Source: Opisthorchis felineus (lineage: Eukaryota; Platyhelminthes; Trematoda; Opisthorchiida; Opisthorchiidae). Taken from it: 64,000 nt of DNA. Below the pieces are notes generated by a model. The model was given only the letters and a program-made list of their open reading frames with translations. It had not been told where the DNA came from and did not search any database. The stretch is from NCBI GenBank assembly GCA_004794785.1, contig SJOL01006479.1, positions 466,284 to 530,283 on the forward strand. Direction: 5' to 3'. Positions 44,201 to 59,200 of the stretch are shown one piece after another. Each line of letters opens with the position of its first letter. Position 1 is the first letter of the stretch. Position numbers and translations under genes: made by a program.

Positions 44201-47200
44201 CAAGAGGCGCACTGTTCATCAATTTGCTCAGCTAACCGATATGGGGGATCTGAGCGGACCGGATGGCTGCCCTAATGGCTTTTGTGGTGGTGACTGGGCT
44301 CTGTAGACATCAAACTAAATTAAGAATAAGGCAGCATTGAGAGTGAAATACGAAATATGGGAACGAAATTATGCTGTCTGTTTACGAATACGCCCACAAA
44401 CACAAACACGAATACGCCCACAAAAAATAGCAGAGGCGCCAGAATACTCACCCGTTCTAAGGAAACTGTTTGTTCTGGAGTTGTTACAGACGAAAATCGA
44501 TTGGGAGTCTCGTTTGCCAATGGCACTGTGGGTACGTTGAGCTGCAAAAGAGAGTGAAAATCAACAGTGAAAACCGTGATTATACTACGAGAAATAGCAC
44601 AAGAACAGCAGAATAAGATCGCAGTCAGTAAAATGATACTGTGAAGTTAAAAACAAAATACGTTCTTACCGAAGTTGGCTGCGCCGTCCCATCTGTCAGG
44701 AAACTCCCCGTGACATGTTTGATGCGAAGTAGAGGATCCTTCGTTAGACCGACTAGTTGATTTTCATCGCGTTCTGCGCCAACACGTATCCGGCTAACTG
44801 GAGTTTGCGGGGAAAGATGAGACTCCGATCCACTCAAGGAATAGCATATGGAGACCTTAGGATCGAAAGAGACGGCCTTAGAAGTGATGGGTGGATTGTC
44901 TGGAGTCACCTCATCCTCATCGTCTGAAGAGTGGTCAGAAGATTGGTTACAACCGTTGCCATAGCGCTCATCCTCCTCCTGGTCTTCGGTTGAGGCGATT
45001 GAAAGAAGACGAGTGCATACATCCTTCAGCTCGGCAAACCGGGAACTGGGTGGCAGCTGTGAATAGAGCTCACGTACACCCGTGAGCGGGCGTGTGGTGC
45101 TTCTGACATTGTTAGCATTGCTCACTGGACAAGAAGGCAATGGACTCTGAGTAAAGGCTACCAACAAGGGCATCAGGCGGAGTTCTGTTTCTGCCAAGCA
45201 CAGACGTAGTTCTTTGTTTGTTGCCTAGAATGCAAAAATAGTCAAATGGCTACCGCTCAGTAAACGGAACACAAACGAAGCGGTTTCAGTCATTACGCGC
45301 TTCAGAAAAAAACGTCTACCTCCAGTTCCCGAGCCCGGCGCTCTGCCTTATTGGCAGTGTGTCGTGCCACGGCCAGGTTAGTTGCTGTCCGACTGATGGC
45401 ATTGAATAAATCCTTGGGAGAAATGGAAGAGACTTCCTGAGAAGAAATGGCTGATTGCCCATGTGTGGCGTCCAGAATAGACGAATGCTCAGGGGAGAAG
45501 GAAGCACTGAGGGTTGGAGAGGGGGCAAACACGAACCAAGAAAATAAGAAACAACGCCAAAGCTACTAAACAGGCTAAAGTAAATATCGCGATTCAAGGA
45601 CGGTTTAACAAGATGACTTTACACGTCTAATGGGCGAATCATAGAATGAAACAGGGATCAGGGATAAGATAAGGGCAGATATGCATGGGACTTGCTTGTG
45701 GGGCAGCCGTTGGAATGCCATTTAACCTTAATTAGTGTACCAAGTCCATACTAAACCAGTTAAATAGTCACGTGACCCAGATGACGAAAAATACCAATAT
45801 AAATGGCACAGTGAGGTAGTACCGCTTTCGAAAACATCGCAGACCAGAGCCGGGATGCGAGCAAGACAAGCTAAAAGCATTTTGACTGGCCTACTTCATG
45901 AACAAGCCACTTTATGATTAGGCAAAATTTATGAGGCTGATGAAGCGCACTAAAAGCTCTGCTCTTTTTAGGGGTCCATCAGGTAGGCTTCATCCTCGTA
46001 ATACAACGAAGCTTAACTCATATTTGAACACTACCTTAGACGTGTGTGGCGATGAATGCCCACTTTGAGATTAGGAAGCCGTTTGCGGGAGATTCACCGA
46101 CTTTTGAGAAAATTCACCACCTGAATGTGCTATACAAAGACCGCCTCTTATTCCACCAACTCTATCTATAAGTAGTGTCATAACAAAGAGCATACATCGA
46201 TTTCCTGAATATCGTTCCAACTGAAATACGAGGTGAACTTTGAACAACATATTCACTTGACTTGCTCATTCCACCTCCAATCTACTATTCCCTAACCAGG
46301 ATATGCAGGATTCAGATATATTTTCGACAGCAGCCGAAAAGTATTAGGGGCGCCAGTTGATAAGCTCGCTAACACTAGTTTAATCCACAAACAAGTGTTT
46401 ATCATCGTTTCACGTCACAGTAGAGATTTGAGTGACAAGACACAACCATTAGAAATGGGGCACTATTTTCCGGACCGGATAAGCATCCGGTTTCGCGACC
46501 AGATCGATTTCGGCGGACGGGCGCATCTTATCGTCGCTCAAATAAGCGATAGCAAATTATTTAGAAAGTATGATTTAAAAGGTCGTTCATCCCTATCACA
46601 GTGTAAAGTGGACATTTTTGAAGTTCTAACTGGTACATCATGCTTGCCAATTTAACATGCCTTGCAATTCTGAGGATTGGTGACTACCGTTTAGGTTAGC
46701 CTGTCAGTATAATGCATTGCTCTCTGAACGGTCTCATGGGGATGGTGTGCCAGTGGCATGCGCCCCAGAACTGTTCGCGATCCGCATAGGTCCTTCGCCA
46801 ACTACAAATTCCGGCCAGCCAATACAACAAACTTCTACGGAATACCGTTCCAAAAGCACCACCTTCCAATACGTAAAGGTACGTTTTTTCTTTCATTACC
46901 AGGTAACCCGGATAGGGACCATTAACCAACTGCAGACACCTTCCAGAAGTGAACAATTTTGCTCAGTCTTGATGTCTTCCACTCTTGAGAGGGTCAACTT
47001 TGATACAATAACCCCTCCTAAAAGAGACGAAGGTACACGAAGGAACACAATGGTAGTAGGTAACGCCAAGGAAGATGAACTCCATTTAGTGAAATGATAA
47101 AAAGAGTCACGGCCGACCGAGGAGATCGCTGTTAACACCAATGGGGAGTGTTCACCCCTGAGAAGAAATTACCACACATTCCTCAAAAATTACGTACAAC

Positions 47201-50200
47201 ATTGAAAGCTGCTTGGCCTGTCTATATAGTACGGTTGCCTAATTTCATTGGTACGAAATTAAACCAATACTCGGAAATGAGGAAAAACAAGTATCTTACC
47301 TGTTCACAGATTTAGACTGAATCCTTGACTGGTCAGCAGCCTGTTCCACATTCTCAGCTCGCTTCTCAGCAACCGTTACTGCACGGTTGGCCTCCTATGT
47401 GAAGAGGAAAAAATAGTTAGCTGCATTTGGATTTCAAAGTGAAAGTGTCGTCTGCAAACTAGTCCAAACAACACAGTGGAAAGTAATGGGCCAGTGGGGG
47501 GGGGGCGAGAATCGGAGGACGCTATGAGCAACCCATGTAATATGGTCGGATGGAGCAAGCAGCCATCAGCTGCTTCTTCAGAACAAGCCAAGTGCAAACG
47601 GAAGTTTTTATAATATGGTTTAAAACCAGTAGTACGTACGCTGCCTCATTTCCCTCACATACACATGTAATTCCATGTATAGTTGAAAATCGCACTTGGA
47701 GTGAACTTGAACAAACGCCGGACCCGACGGAGTAGGGCAGACGAGATCAAGCCAAGAACCAACGGTCCCCCTAACGGTTTTGCCTTCCACACACTTGCCA
47801 CTGTGCTTCGCTGTTTGAAGGTAATGCGTCACACTTTCCTTTCGCTAAGGTTCGACTCTCCAAATAAGCCCATAACTTACTGAGAACCATCAATTCCACT
47901 AAAATCGCTTCAGAAAGACCAGTGAGTCTATGGGCCAGAAAAGCCAGCTATCAATTGAACGTTCAAACAACCTATCGGAGATGACCGACGATGGTCGGGT
48001 GCTCAGGCGTGACTTAGAAGCGCTGACAATCAATCACTCAACATCGACCGAACAGTCTTGGCTCAAGGTCAAAAAGCTTGTTCGCAGTAAAGCTGTTGTG
48101 TTCTTGTTGGGTGAGCCTTTTCCGTCGGTGAAGTTCTGGAGCCGGGGTCTGCACTCAGGTACAACGGTTCCTCGTGATAATATCCCAACTATGTTGCAGG
48201 TCGAACTTCATAGGTAGCAGTGATTCGGGATATTAGTCTCCGATTCGTCATTCTCCAAGAAGTAGGTCTCCACAAAGTGGGTAGGCCCGTAGACACGTTG
48301 AGCAATTTGGATGTAAGTCAATTGGTAAACAATACTTGTTATACTTAGAGATGCGGGACAATCTGTATCCATATTATTCTAGGATGAAGTCTGTTGTGTT
48401 CTAACCGGAGCTGGCTTTTCAGAGATTTTCATTTCGCAGTGATAGCCTTACCTGTCTCGATAATAAGTTTGCAAAGGAGAACACCGGGTGAATATGCAAG
48501 ATGTGCAACTGTTTTGTAATAAAAACTAATAAAGCAGCAGTACATACAGGACAATCAGGCTACTCCTACAGCATGTCGCTTACCACTAGTGACTGTTTTG
48601 CATCACGCAACTCCTGTTCGAGTCGATCGGTGTCGGATTTCAGATTCTCGATTTGTGTTCGGAATGCGCTGCTCTTTTGTTGTTCCTCTGTGAGCTGTGT
48701 GCTACAGGATGGGGAAATGGAAGTGAACCTTTGCAAAGAAGTCGAGGTCGGGTTAAAAACTCACAACCTCAAGTGCACTCGCAAATCTCACCAGGAAGAA
48801 CTCAAAGATGAAAGACACAAAGTGATGGTGTGAATCGAACGCAGAGGAGAGCCAATCCGGAGAGGTACAATTAGTATGAAGTAACACATGGTGGCGAGGT
48901 AAAAATCAAATACGCATGTGAACCCTACCCGAAAAAAAAACAATAAATTGACATAACAGAGAAATACCTGAAAGGTTAGTGCATCGAACACCTGGAGACC
49001 AGGAAGGGAGGAAATTCAAGAATACCTGTCGCTATGCATTGAGGAATCGAGTGCCAACAGATAGGAGTCGACACCCGCATCGAGATAATTGTGGGCGCAG
49101 CCAATACGAATATACCTATTCGATAGTCCTAGCATCCAGCTTGGAATAGGGAGAGATGAACGAGGAATGCCGACAATGCGTCAGCAAGAAAAGTCCTATA
49201 AGAACCTAAAGGAAGTAACTAGATAAATTTCACCTGGTATTCTCTCACATATGTTGTATTTGTTGAAACGACTGGCTAGAAGAACCAGGAGAGCCGCCCT
49301 CCAGCTAGGGAGCAGCACCAACTTCATCATCGTAAAAAAGAAAACTAGTAGTTTATTCTTGTAGGTATACACGGGGAGGTTACACACGCCAAGATTCCAA
49401 CAGGACACGTACAAAGGCCATGCTTGGTGAAGACATGTTATGGCCTTTGGTCAGGGGAAATGTTGAGAAAAACAGCTGAGAGCTGGAGTAAAAGAATTTT
49501 GAGCACTCGTATGCAACCCTCTTAATAACGTTTGTCAAAACAACCAATTCGGTTAAGTGTAGCGAAATGTATGGTGGAAATACCACACAACTGTTTCAGC
49601 TTTCCAGTTTTCTGTATACAACAACATAGAGTTTTCATGGAATACCTGTCAAAAAAATATGGGATGAACAGAAAATGACACAATATGGGATGTTTTCTTG
49701 CAAAGCTAATTTTAATCAGGTTCCCAATGGGCGAGGAAACTTTTGAACCGCAAAAGCGATTTCGCGGGACAAGATCCGAATACAAAAATTTCTTCAAAGA
49801 AAATATTCCGGGCATGAAACATGGAAATTACGGGGATTGTTGCCCTTGAAGGATGTTGCCATACGAGCGTCAGTTTCAACGAACGACAAAGCATAGCAAT
49901 TACTTCTCCCTAAAAGGATAACATCAAGGGTATAGGGCATGTTCTGGTATCCCGTGGGGAGTGGCTTATCTTCGTGAGAGAGTTTACGATGGACGGAGTG
50001 CAGTTATGGCTCCGCTTGGTTTTCTAACCATTGTTCAACTACTTGTGGGCTGCCAGTAGGGTGATACCAAATTAAATAGTAAGTCCATTAATTTTCTGGG
50101 GGCATCGGCGGCGAAGCACAACCGATATTCAATTGGCATATGTTATAAGTAATTTAATCGATTTCTAAAGACAACCGAAGGTCGTGTTATCGCCTAAAAC

Positions 50201-53200
50201 TCAAGCGCACTAGCTGTCCCCGTCTCAATTGCCCAGCCCATCATGTGTTTGTGACTCGTTTGATGGAGTGACATTGGTAAACCAAATAACTCGCGAACAG
50301 TGTACCATGAGCCTCTGCTAGCCGCAGATTTTATTACGCCTGGTCGGCCCGGCTCCCATCCTCCATATCAAACAAACAAAACCATCGTACTACCCGAAGT
50401 CTGTTTCGCTCACGTATTCACCCAACTTCGTCCTGACCTATTCGTCCACGTTTTGGGGCGTAAACAACTATTTTTCAAGGGGTTAACATAATGCGCTGAA
50501 AGTTGGTAGAACAGGGTGGAACAAATCATCTCGTAGCCAATGTCTTCGCCTGAACATACCGCGAATGTGAAGGACAAGGCAATCTAGGCACATAAACAGG
50601 ACAGCCCAGACAACGAACATTCAAGACCGTTCTTGTCTCTTCAATGGTTCACCTAGTTGTAGCTAGTATAAAGTAAGACAGATCCGTCACAAGGTTAGAA
50701 ACAGTGAAAACAAATCGAAGAAGTATGATAGCAACTGTCTGATCAACGGCCCTGAAAGTCACAAAGCCAACTAACTTACTTTAGTCGGTCCAATTTGGCT
50801 TGCTTCTGTTCGGACTGTATAACTTCAGCTTGCAGGTCGGAGTTTGCATTAGCCAAGTCGGCTTTCAGGTTGTTTATTTGATTGACCAACCGCAGGTTGA
50901 GGCTGTCCGCACGGCTGAGAGCTTCCTTGTGAGTATTGAGTCGTTCGGTAAGACGGTTAACTAGAATGGTAGAGACAGTTTCAATGATGTGCAGCGTATA
51001 GACCAAAAAGCAAAACGGAGGACTGGAGTTCACCTGATCACCATAGTCGTCTAATCTTCAAGACAGTCGAAAGAATTCTAAGATTCAATGATCGGGAAAA
51101 TTGGTGAAGTCACTACATTCGTTAACATTTGGTCAACCTAGCAAGGTGTTGCTGTAGTGAAAGCACAACCTGCTCAAGCGGAGTTTTCAAACAGTATCAC
51201 GTGTGTGGGGCATCAAGGCCATGACAGTGGTAAGTGTCCATAGTCTCCAACTCTACACCAAACAGTCATTCAGAACACAAGTCTTGATCGGTTTGCAAGC
51301 TCAGGGATAGGAAATGGAGCACAAACAACGTACTTTCAGAGGCAAGACTGTCCCCTCGAGTTACAGAAGTATGTAATTCCGCGCTGAGGTACCGTTGTTC
51401 CACTAAGTGTGCCTGGACCAGGCATTCGCGATACTGACAGGATGGGAAAGGAGAAGAAACACAAACTTTTGAGAAGAAATCAAAGGCGCATGAGTTAAGG
51501 TTGTTGGCCTGGAAACTGACGTTTTTTGAAAGAAGTCATCAGCATCGTCCCCTAATGAGAGCAAATAGCAGTGTTTAAAAAAAAAACTGGCGACAGCATC
51601 AACTTCGGCTTGTTGCCACATCCTGCAGTGTCTCTATTCAAGCAAAGAAAATGTTACGCGGGCTCCATCCTAGGGGGTGCGTCACATCTACAGCAACCTG
51701 CCAACATTCGTTCTCTTCTGCGAATTCATATGGAGTCTGTTTTTCGGTCTATGCTAATCTTCCGGGTAGACAATAATATGAGGTAAGTAGCACACAACCC
51801 AGTCTCGCAGAACGGAGCTGCATGTAGCGCTGAATTGAAATGCCCGTTAAATTAGAAAAACATCCAGTTTGATTGCGAATTCGTTGGCGACAGCGTGTAC
51901 CATAGACGGTTTTGAGATATGGACTATCAAAGACCGGAGGGATACCTCAGGCCCCCTGATCGCAGAGGCTGTCTCGCAACTATGCAACATTTCCGGCACC
52001 ATACTTCAACACACACGATCCTTTAGGCTCGATTACACACCTCTTAAGAACCACAAGTGGTCTAAACTGGCGACCGCCATTCTGGCTTTCGAGATTCATG
52101 AACCGACCACAGCTGACATGGCTTATGAGCTATACAAAGCGTTCCACAACCCTGTTGAATTGGAACAGACGTGCTAAAGTATTTTGAGCCATGGATAATG
52201 ACATTAGGCTTTGTGGTTGCAAAATACATGCCGAAGACTACATGACCCCGGTTGAGCTATCCGAAAACACTTGTTTTTTTTTCTCTTTTACGAAGATGGG
52301 GGTAATGCCGTCTGCGTGATTCATACCGACCAGGCTTCCGTCAGCAAAGATAGGAAGACTAGGGTTTTCGATACCCAATCGCGTGCGTCCCATTATTCCA
52401 TCAACAGCAAAAATTAATAGGAGTGGGGAGACTGGAGACTCTTAATGGACACCAGTGCTTTTGGGAAAACTTTTGGAGAGCTTCCCGAAGGGTTTCATAA
52501 ACCCGTGTGTGTACATACAAAGAACATGTTATATACACACGCCGAAAAATGGACCGCTCAACAGAATCGAACAAGCCCTTGAAATCAAGGGATACTAATA
52601 TTGCGGGTAATCCAGACGTACGATTTTGCTCTCGTACGTGACAGAATGTGACGACCTGGTTAAAAAAACCGCTCGCTGACCGGTAAGTTGCTTTCAGGTA
52701 ACACTATCAGGTGGCGAGATGGCTCAGGGGGCGAGATGGCTCAAGTGGTTAGAGCGCGAATTTACTGACCGGAAGGTCCGTGGTTCGAACCCGACCTCTG
52801 CTTCTCGACTTCCCGTGTCTAGGCTTGGGCAACCTGGCAGTATCCCAGCCCTCATGCTTCCTTCAGGTGGCATGGCAGTTAGGCACCGGAAAGGTGCTAC
52901 AGCTGAACGGTTTTATCAGGTGGCGTCGTAAGACATTGGAGATTCACCTCGGCTGTTTCAATCTCCCGAAAAGATGCCACTAAGTTAGATAAGCACCAGT
53001 TGAGGATTTCACCTCCATCCTCGAACAAAGAAGGTTAAGATTGACGGCTCAATGACTCCTGAGGGAAGAGATACAGTGTATACTTCCAAAGCCTTTGAAA
53101 AATCTCCTTCATCATCAAAATTATCATTCGGATGAACAGAAGCAGGTGGTCAGTTGTAGTGTTGGAAGAAAATCCGGGAACACAAAACCCAACTCACTTA

Positions 53201-56200
53201 GGAGGACGCTCTGTCCCAGCATATTAGAGGAAGACATCTCTAAACAAACATATGCCTACTCTGGAGCCAAAGAGTTTCTTGTTAGTAATCACAGGTCTAG
53301 CGATGTGGTGCTATGTAGCGGGTGGCCGTGACTCCGGGAACCCAGTCCTCGAGACAGAGAGTTGCTGGCGGTGGAGAGCGATCATCATACTGTGACTTAA
53401 ACACACTCGACCTACCTGATCCTCTTGACGAATAAAAGAAGAGAGTTGGTCACCCAAACGGGTGATTGCTTTCCATACTAATCGTTGTGCAGGCACTACT
53501 TTCCCATCGCACTCGGCCTCCGAGGGTTTGGATACGGCTGAAACAAGTTCTGCAGTTTGCTCAAATGATAACTGGAGAAGACCGAGCCAAACGGTTTCAT
53601 CAGCGGCCAAAGCATTGGCTGTGCAGTGGACAAGTCTTTGGATATGCTCGTATGAGAATGTTTTTTGTTCCGTCAGTTGGTAAGGTGAAGATCCAGAGGT
53701 TGGTATTTCATAGACTTCGACCATCTGACATGGACCAGGTTGAGAAACGGAAGAAGCAAGTGTATACCAGCAACCGACGCAGATTTAAGCAAACAGAAAA
53801 CGATTCAGAAGCGAGGCACTGAGAAAATGAGCACACATGATCAGGGTGTCAGTAAATCCCACTCGATGATAAGAATAATGGGAATTCACGTACAGTCTAC
53901 TATCGGTTTCATGTGCATGGAGCTCATCAGGCAGACGTAATGTCCGGAAACCAAAACAACCCTTCATCACTCTGAGAATAACTATGGTTCCACGTTGCTT
54001 TTGTTAAACCTTAAGTTGCAAATAACAGATGTCTTTCAATCCATCCGAAATTCATCCACTACGTTGTATCCCTGGTGGTCCAAATAGCTCTCACTACAAA
54101 CTAACCATAAAACTGCACCCATTGTGACCAAAAGTCGATAAACCAGAATTCCTAGAGCTGTGCAGATATATGTATCGATGGACCTCAGCGTTGCACCAAA
54201 TAGACATAACGGGAACGTTGCGACAGATTACAGCGATGCTGGTTAGGTAGGTTAGAACACAGCACCGAAAAATAGCTAAGAGGTTCTCAGCCCGACATAT
54301 CGGCTGCCTGGTTAGGGCTTATAAACACTAACCGTTAGTGTGACTAGCTGAGCTCAGCTTCCACTCACGCGCGTGAGTGACACACCTTGACGAAGTGAAT
54401 AACCTCCTGTAAGTTGATTGCAAATTGATGGATGCCAATCAACCATTAATTCCTTTGTCCTTTGTGATCCCGATTACTTTGTCCCTGATGAAGATCACAT
54501 TAAGTTGTTGAAAATTAACGCTGACCTTCCACCACTAATCAACCCAGATGGGTGCCACACAAAGCGCACAATCTAAGCGACCTCATCCGCACCGAATACC
54601 GTGTGCATATTCTAAAAATCGAGATCTTTTGAAACAGGAACGTCAGCCTGGTAATACACTCCTCATTTCGCGCCCCACGGCCACCGACCATGCCATATGT
54701 GTATTAGTTGAAGATATAGGACGGAGTCAGCCTGTCTAACGAGATAAAGACGCGGATTTCACAATAAGTCCGCGCTGCTAAGTTCCTCGTATTGTTCAAC
54801 TCTGACAGATTCCGCGTATCCTGAGACTGGGGTGTCTTTGGGTGATAGCCAAATCGGAGTTAACCAATGACTTCCGAATGAGACGTGATCTCCGGACGAT
54901 AAAAAGAAATGGTTCTTCACGAACTCAGTTTCGTTATGCGACGAAAAAACGATAGTGGCCTCAGATCCAGCGAGTCACATTATCCGGAAGATAACTACGA
55001 ATGGAGTCGTCCCAAGACGTGAGACATTGGATAATTGAATGACAAAAACGATTCAAATGTAACCCATACATGACTCGAACTTCATTTGTTAGGACAGACT
55101 TCACCATACAGTATTTTTCTGCGACGAAGGAAATGGAAAGGACCAAGCCTCCCCGTAACTCCTGCGAAGGTGCCTAGAAACCTTGAGCAGGAAAGGGCAT
55201 ACATTGGCGATGCGCTCAAACCGACCATGTAACAGACGCGTCATAGAGGTCTGATTGCGAAACATCTATGGAGATCGAGCAGAATCGGTCGCACTTTTGT
55301 GTCAGCTAGGGGTGTAAATCCATATTAGGGTTTCATGGGAGTGTTCCCTATCAACAAAGGATCCTGCCTTAATAGGACTTTTAAGGTTAGGAGTGCAGTT
55401 GGGAATAAAGATTATGAACAACAAACCTGCGATATTTGACCCAATGCATTTTTCAGCGATGTGTTCGCCCGAACCAGGTCGGAAAAGACGGAGAACTGAT
55501 GTTGCAAAGCCTCTTGAGGTTGCTCTCCGTTCCCAGTCGGAATTTGGGAAACGTCTGTAGGTTGGAACCCAGTGGAAAGAGAAAACAGACGCAAGCTCTC
55601 CGCACGCAGTCGCTGGACAACGGTCTGTAGGATGGAAGCAAAACGGCGACCGAATAAGTATGTCGTACAGATAAAACCTGTAGGCAAACGGGCTATAACA
55701 AGGATCAACTAACCTTCAGCTCCACTGGTATATCCTCTCTCTGTATTTGGGGAACCGGACTCGAAATAGCATCAGTGACTTCAGACAGTTGATCCGGTGT
55801 AGAGGTCGCCAGAACAGGTCCAGAGGGAACAACACACGGAGGAACGTGTTCAGTCTGTGGAACTTCTGCTAGTTCGGCCTCGCCAAAGTCGTTGAAGCCG
55901 TGGAGCGTTGAAGTTTCTTCAACAATAGTATCCCATCGGTCGCTTTCCTCCCCGACCTGTACTACGTTAGGTGGTGCAGGGAGCGCTGCCGTCGCAGAAA
56001 CCAAGGGATCTCCCTGTGAATTTAAGTAATTCAAAGGAATCGGTTACGGTCAAGATTGTATGCGCATCAGAATCGGCGCTATTTCTAAGTCCTTTCTAGG
56101 TATCAGATTATTGCAGACAACAAACGTCCGAAGCAGGTGATCCCAATGAAGCTTTGCCTTACATCTGGTGGCGGCTGCTATGAAGCGTGTATATTTAGAG

Positions 56201-59200
56201 GTCAGCCACTGGATAAGCGTGAAACATCCAATCCTCAAAACATCTGACACACAATCCACCGACCGACGCTAACACTGCTAAAGAATAATATCCTAAAAGG
56301 AACCCCAGGAATGAAAATGAAAACATGTGTCAATGGGCGGTCGGTGGCGAACTCGCGACACGCACTAATCATGGACAGACGCAATACGGCAGCGTAAACG
56401 ACGACAAGTGTACCATACACTAAATCACAGGAGGTGTAAGCCCGAGAAACAGAGAGATAGTCATGTTGACGTCATGACGCGCTCGTGACGGTCGTTCGCC
56501 ACACATACACAACCGGACTAGATAAGTGGTCTGCGGATCCTTTCTAGTAAAAATCTGTCGTGACTGAGATCTGGTGAAAAGCACCCAAGTGGACTCGAAA
56601 TGCAGGCCTCTATGGCCATCCACATCTGCACGGACATTACAACCACTGTTAGCGATAAAGATTCAGTGCTCAGAGCTGAACGGTCCACCTTTGGGAACCA
56701 ACCCGACTGTACCCACGCAGAGTTGGGTGATATGACATTATCTCAAGCCCATATTGTGTCAGCTAGTATGTCACATATTTTCGTGCCGCACAACCATGCT
56801 TATTCGAGTTAGAAGTCAAAAGTCATTACCAGAAAGGAGAAAAGCGGACTAAATAAGTAACCATAACAGTTATGGGTATTGCGCAACAAACTACAACAAC
56901 TGCAGTCACAAACATGTATCAGCGCTTACACTCTCCAGCACCTATTCAAACAGAAAATAGGGTACTACTCATAAGGTTGCTGAAAATTCTTCGACAGCCC
57001 ACGACCGGTTTCGCCCTTTTTGGGGCTCATCAGGCAGGCGCAGTCCCCGAGTTTTCGTCAACCTTATGTTCTACTTGAAACATCACAAACGAGAGATTCA
57101 GCTGGGTTCCAGGTGAGTCTCTCGCAGAACCAGATTGATTTGCAAATGAGTGTATTTCTAGAAAATAGAGTAGTTACTGACATCTGACTGATGTCACACG
57201 TTGAGGCATCTTAAGGCAAGCGAAGCGAGGCCCAGAAAGACGGATCGAAGTAAACGTGCTCAGAAGTCTTCTGTGATTAACTTGCAACTACAAACTAATC
57301 ACCTTTCGATTTGGGTCATCGGTAACTGAACAAGAAGACACACTCTTGCGAGTCACTCGGCGTGTTTATCGGCGCCAAATCGCACCTTATGAGTGCTTGA
57401 TCACCAAACATTTGTGGCGCAAAATAAAAAACACGCGTGGCTCATCATCATCTTAAAATCTACACAAAGTTGATAAGAGAAATGGAAAAATACGGACACG
57501 TGAACATACTGTAGCAACAACGCTTTCTGTCTGGATCTGACAGTCCACCATATACGGACGAGTTCGGACATTCAACTCCTCTTCCATACATTTTAATCGG
57601 GCACTTAGGGATTCCTGTGGAATAAAGTGAAGGAAGAAATAACAGAAAGGCGGAAGAATACCAATCGTAAAGACTGTAAGTGTATTCGACATCAGACGGA
57701 CACTGAAAGAGAACAGATAACACCACTGAGCCCCAAAGGCAAAGGTGAGGAAGAGGGACCTAAATGATCAAGGATGATTTTCACCCAGTGCGTGACAAGC
57801 GTACCGCGTCACAAAAACAACGTAGACAATTATGCACTTAACTATCGTGGACAAGGTGAACATTCTGAAAATTATTTGGCAGGACTTAGGATTAAGGACC
57901 CGGACAATGTTTTAAATACGTGAAGGTCAAACCCCTGGCATTCAACATAGTGCAATGCGGCCCCAATGTGGCGGATATCAGCGAAATCAATCCTGGTCCT
58001 TTTAACTCAAGAAGCAACTGAGTTCCACCAGTCCAGTGAGACTGTGAATTCAACAACCTGGCTGATTGGTTTGCTTGGAAAAGGTCTCAAGGATGTAATA
58101 ACATGACTTTGGGAACCAAACCTCTCCAAAAATGACAAAAGTGGGGGAGAGACAAGCACAACATACCACAAGTTGATCCGCATCTGTTTGCACACTCTGT
58201 TCTGCTGCATATTTGATATCCGATTGATTGACATCGCAGTTGCCCATTTCAGAAATCTGCAATCCGACCAGGATGGGACGGGAAATAACATATGCACAGC
58301 AAAACATTCAAAGTATTTTAGCTATGATTTCCACTGCGCAAGTTCCAACGGTAGACAAACATCGAAAATAGTCCAAATCACGAAAGGTCAACACGGATGG
58401 GACTGACAAAAAGGCGATGGGGGAAGTCTTAGTGGCTTAGTCCATGAGGTAGATTTAAGGCCGAGTGCGCCAAATACAGAGCATTCGACGCCAAAATCAA
58501 TAAAACCCACATTCACTTCCGAGCGGGGACAAAGAGAGTCTATAAGAGGTTCAGCTCTACTCATGTGCACTACATGGACCGTCCCTAAATGACCCACAAA
58601 TGCGGAATGGATGTACGCAGAAAACACGAATGTTTCTGAGAATACTGTGATGAACGGGGACACAGACCATCCGTTTCACGTACGGCAATGTAACCAGCGC
58701 CGCGGATACCGCCCGATATATCACTGTAATGATTAATGGGCGCAGAATTTACGCTTCATAAACAAAGGGTATGATTTTGTGATAGAGAAGAATAGGAACC
58801 ACGAGATCAGGATGCATTAATCCAATGAATGAGCAGTCTCATGTAAGCAGTGTTTTGGTGCCCAGTGATATGAAGTAAACTGGGAAGAATAGGGTCATGA
58901 ACTTACCAGAACAGCCCCAGTGTCCGTTTGGACATTTACATCCGCTGAGGGAATGACCTCGAATCGCCTGGCTTCTAGCGCCTTCACCTTGGTTGTTAGG
59001 TTTTCCTGAAAAACGAGGACTAGGTGATATGACGAACGTAGAGTCTGTACAACATATGGTTGTTCGGCACTTAGTCACAGTGTCTACAGAATGACCAGAA
59101 CAATTTCTTTCACAGAAAAGAAGAACAAAGGTAGTCTACGACCTATCTGTGTAGTTATGTGGTTAGAAGGAGAATTTGTGGGGTATAGTTTAACGTTGAG

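Noticed and set aside
46395..46655. 86-codon plus frame with locally even codon composition
   Set aside because: No recognisable domain and no splice support. It lies inside an intron of the minus-strand gene.
52730..52810. Functional tRNA gene
   Set aside because: A and B boxes are good, but the acceptor and anticodon arms do not pair convincingly, and the sequence continues into a SINE body.
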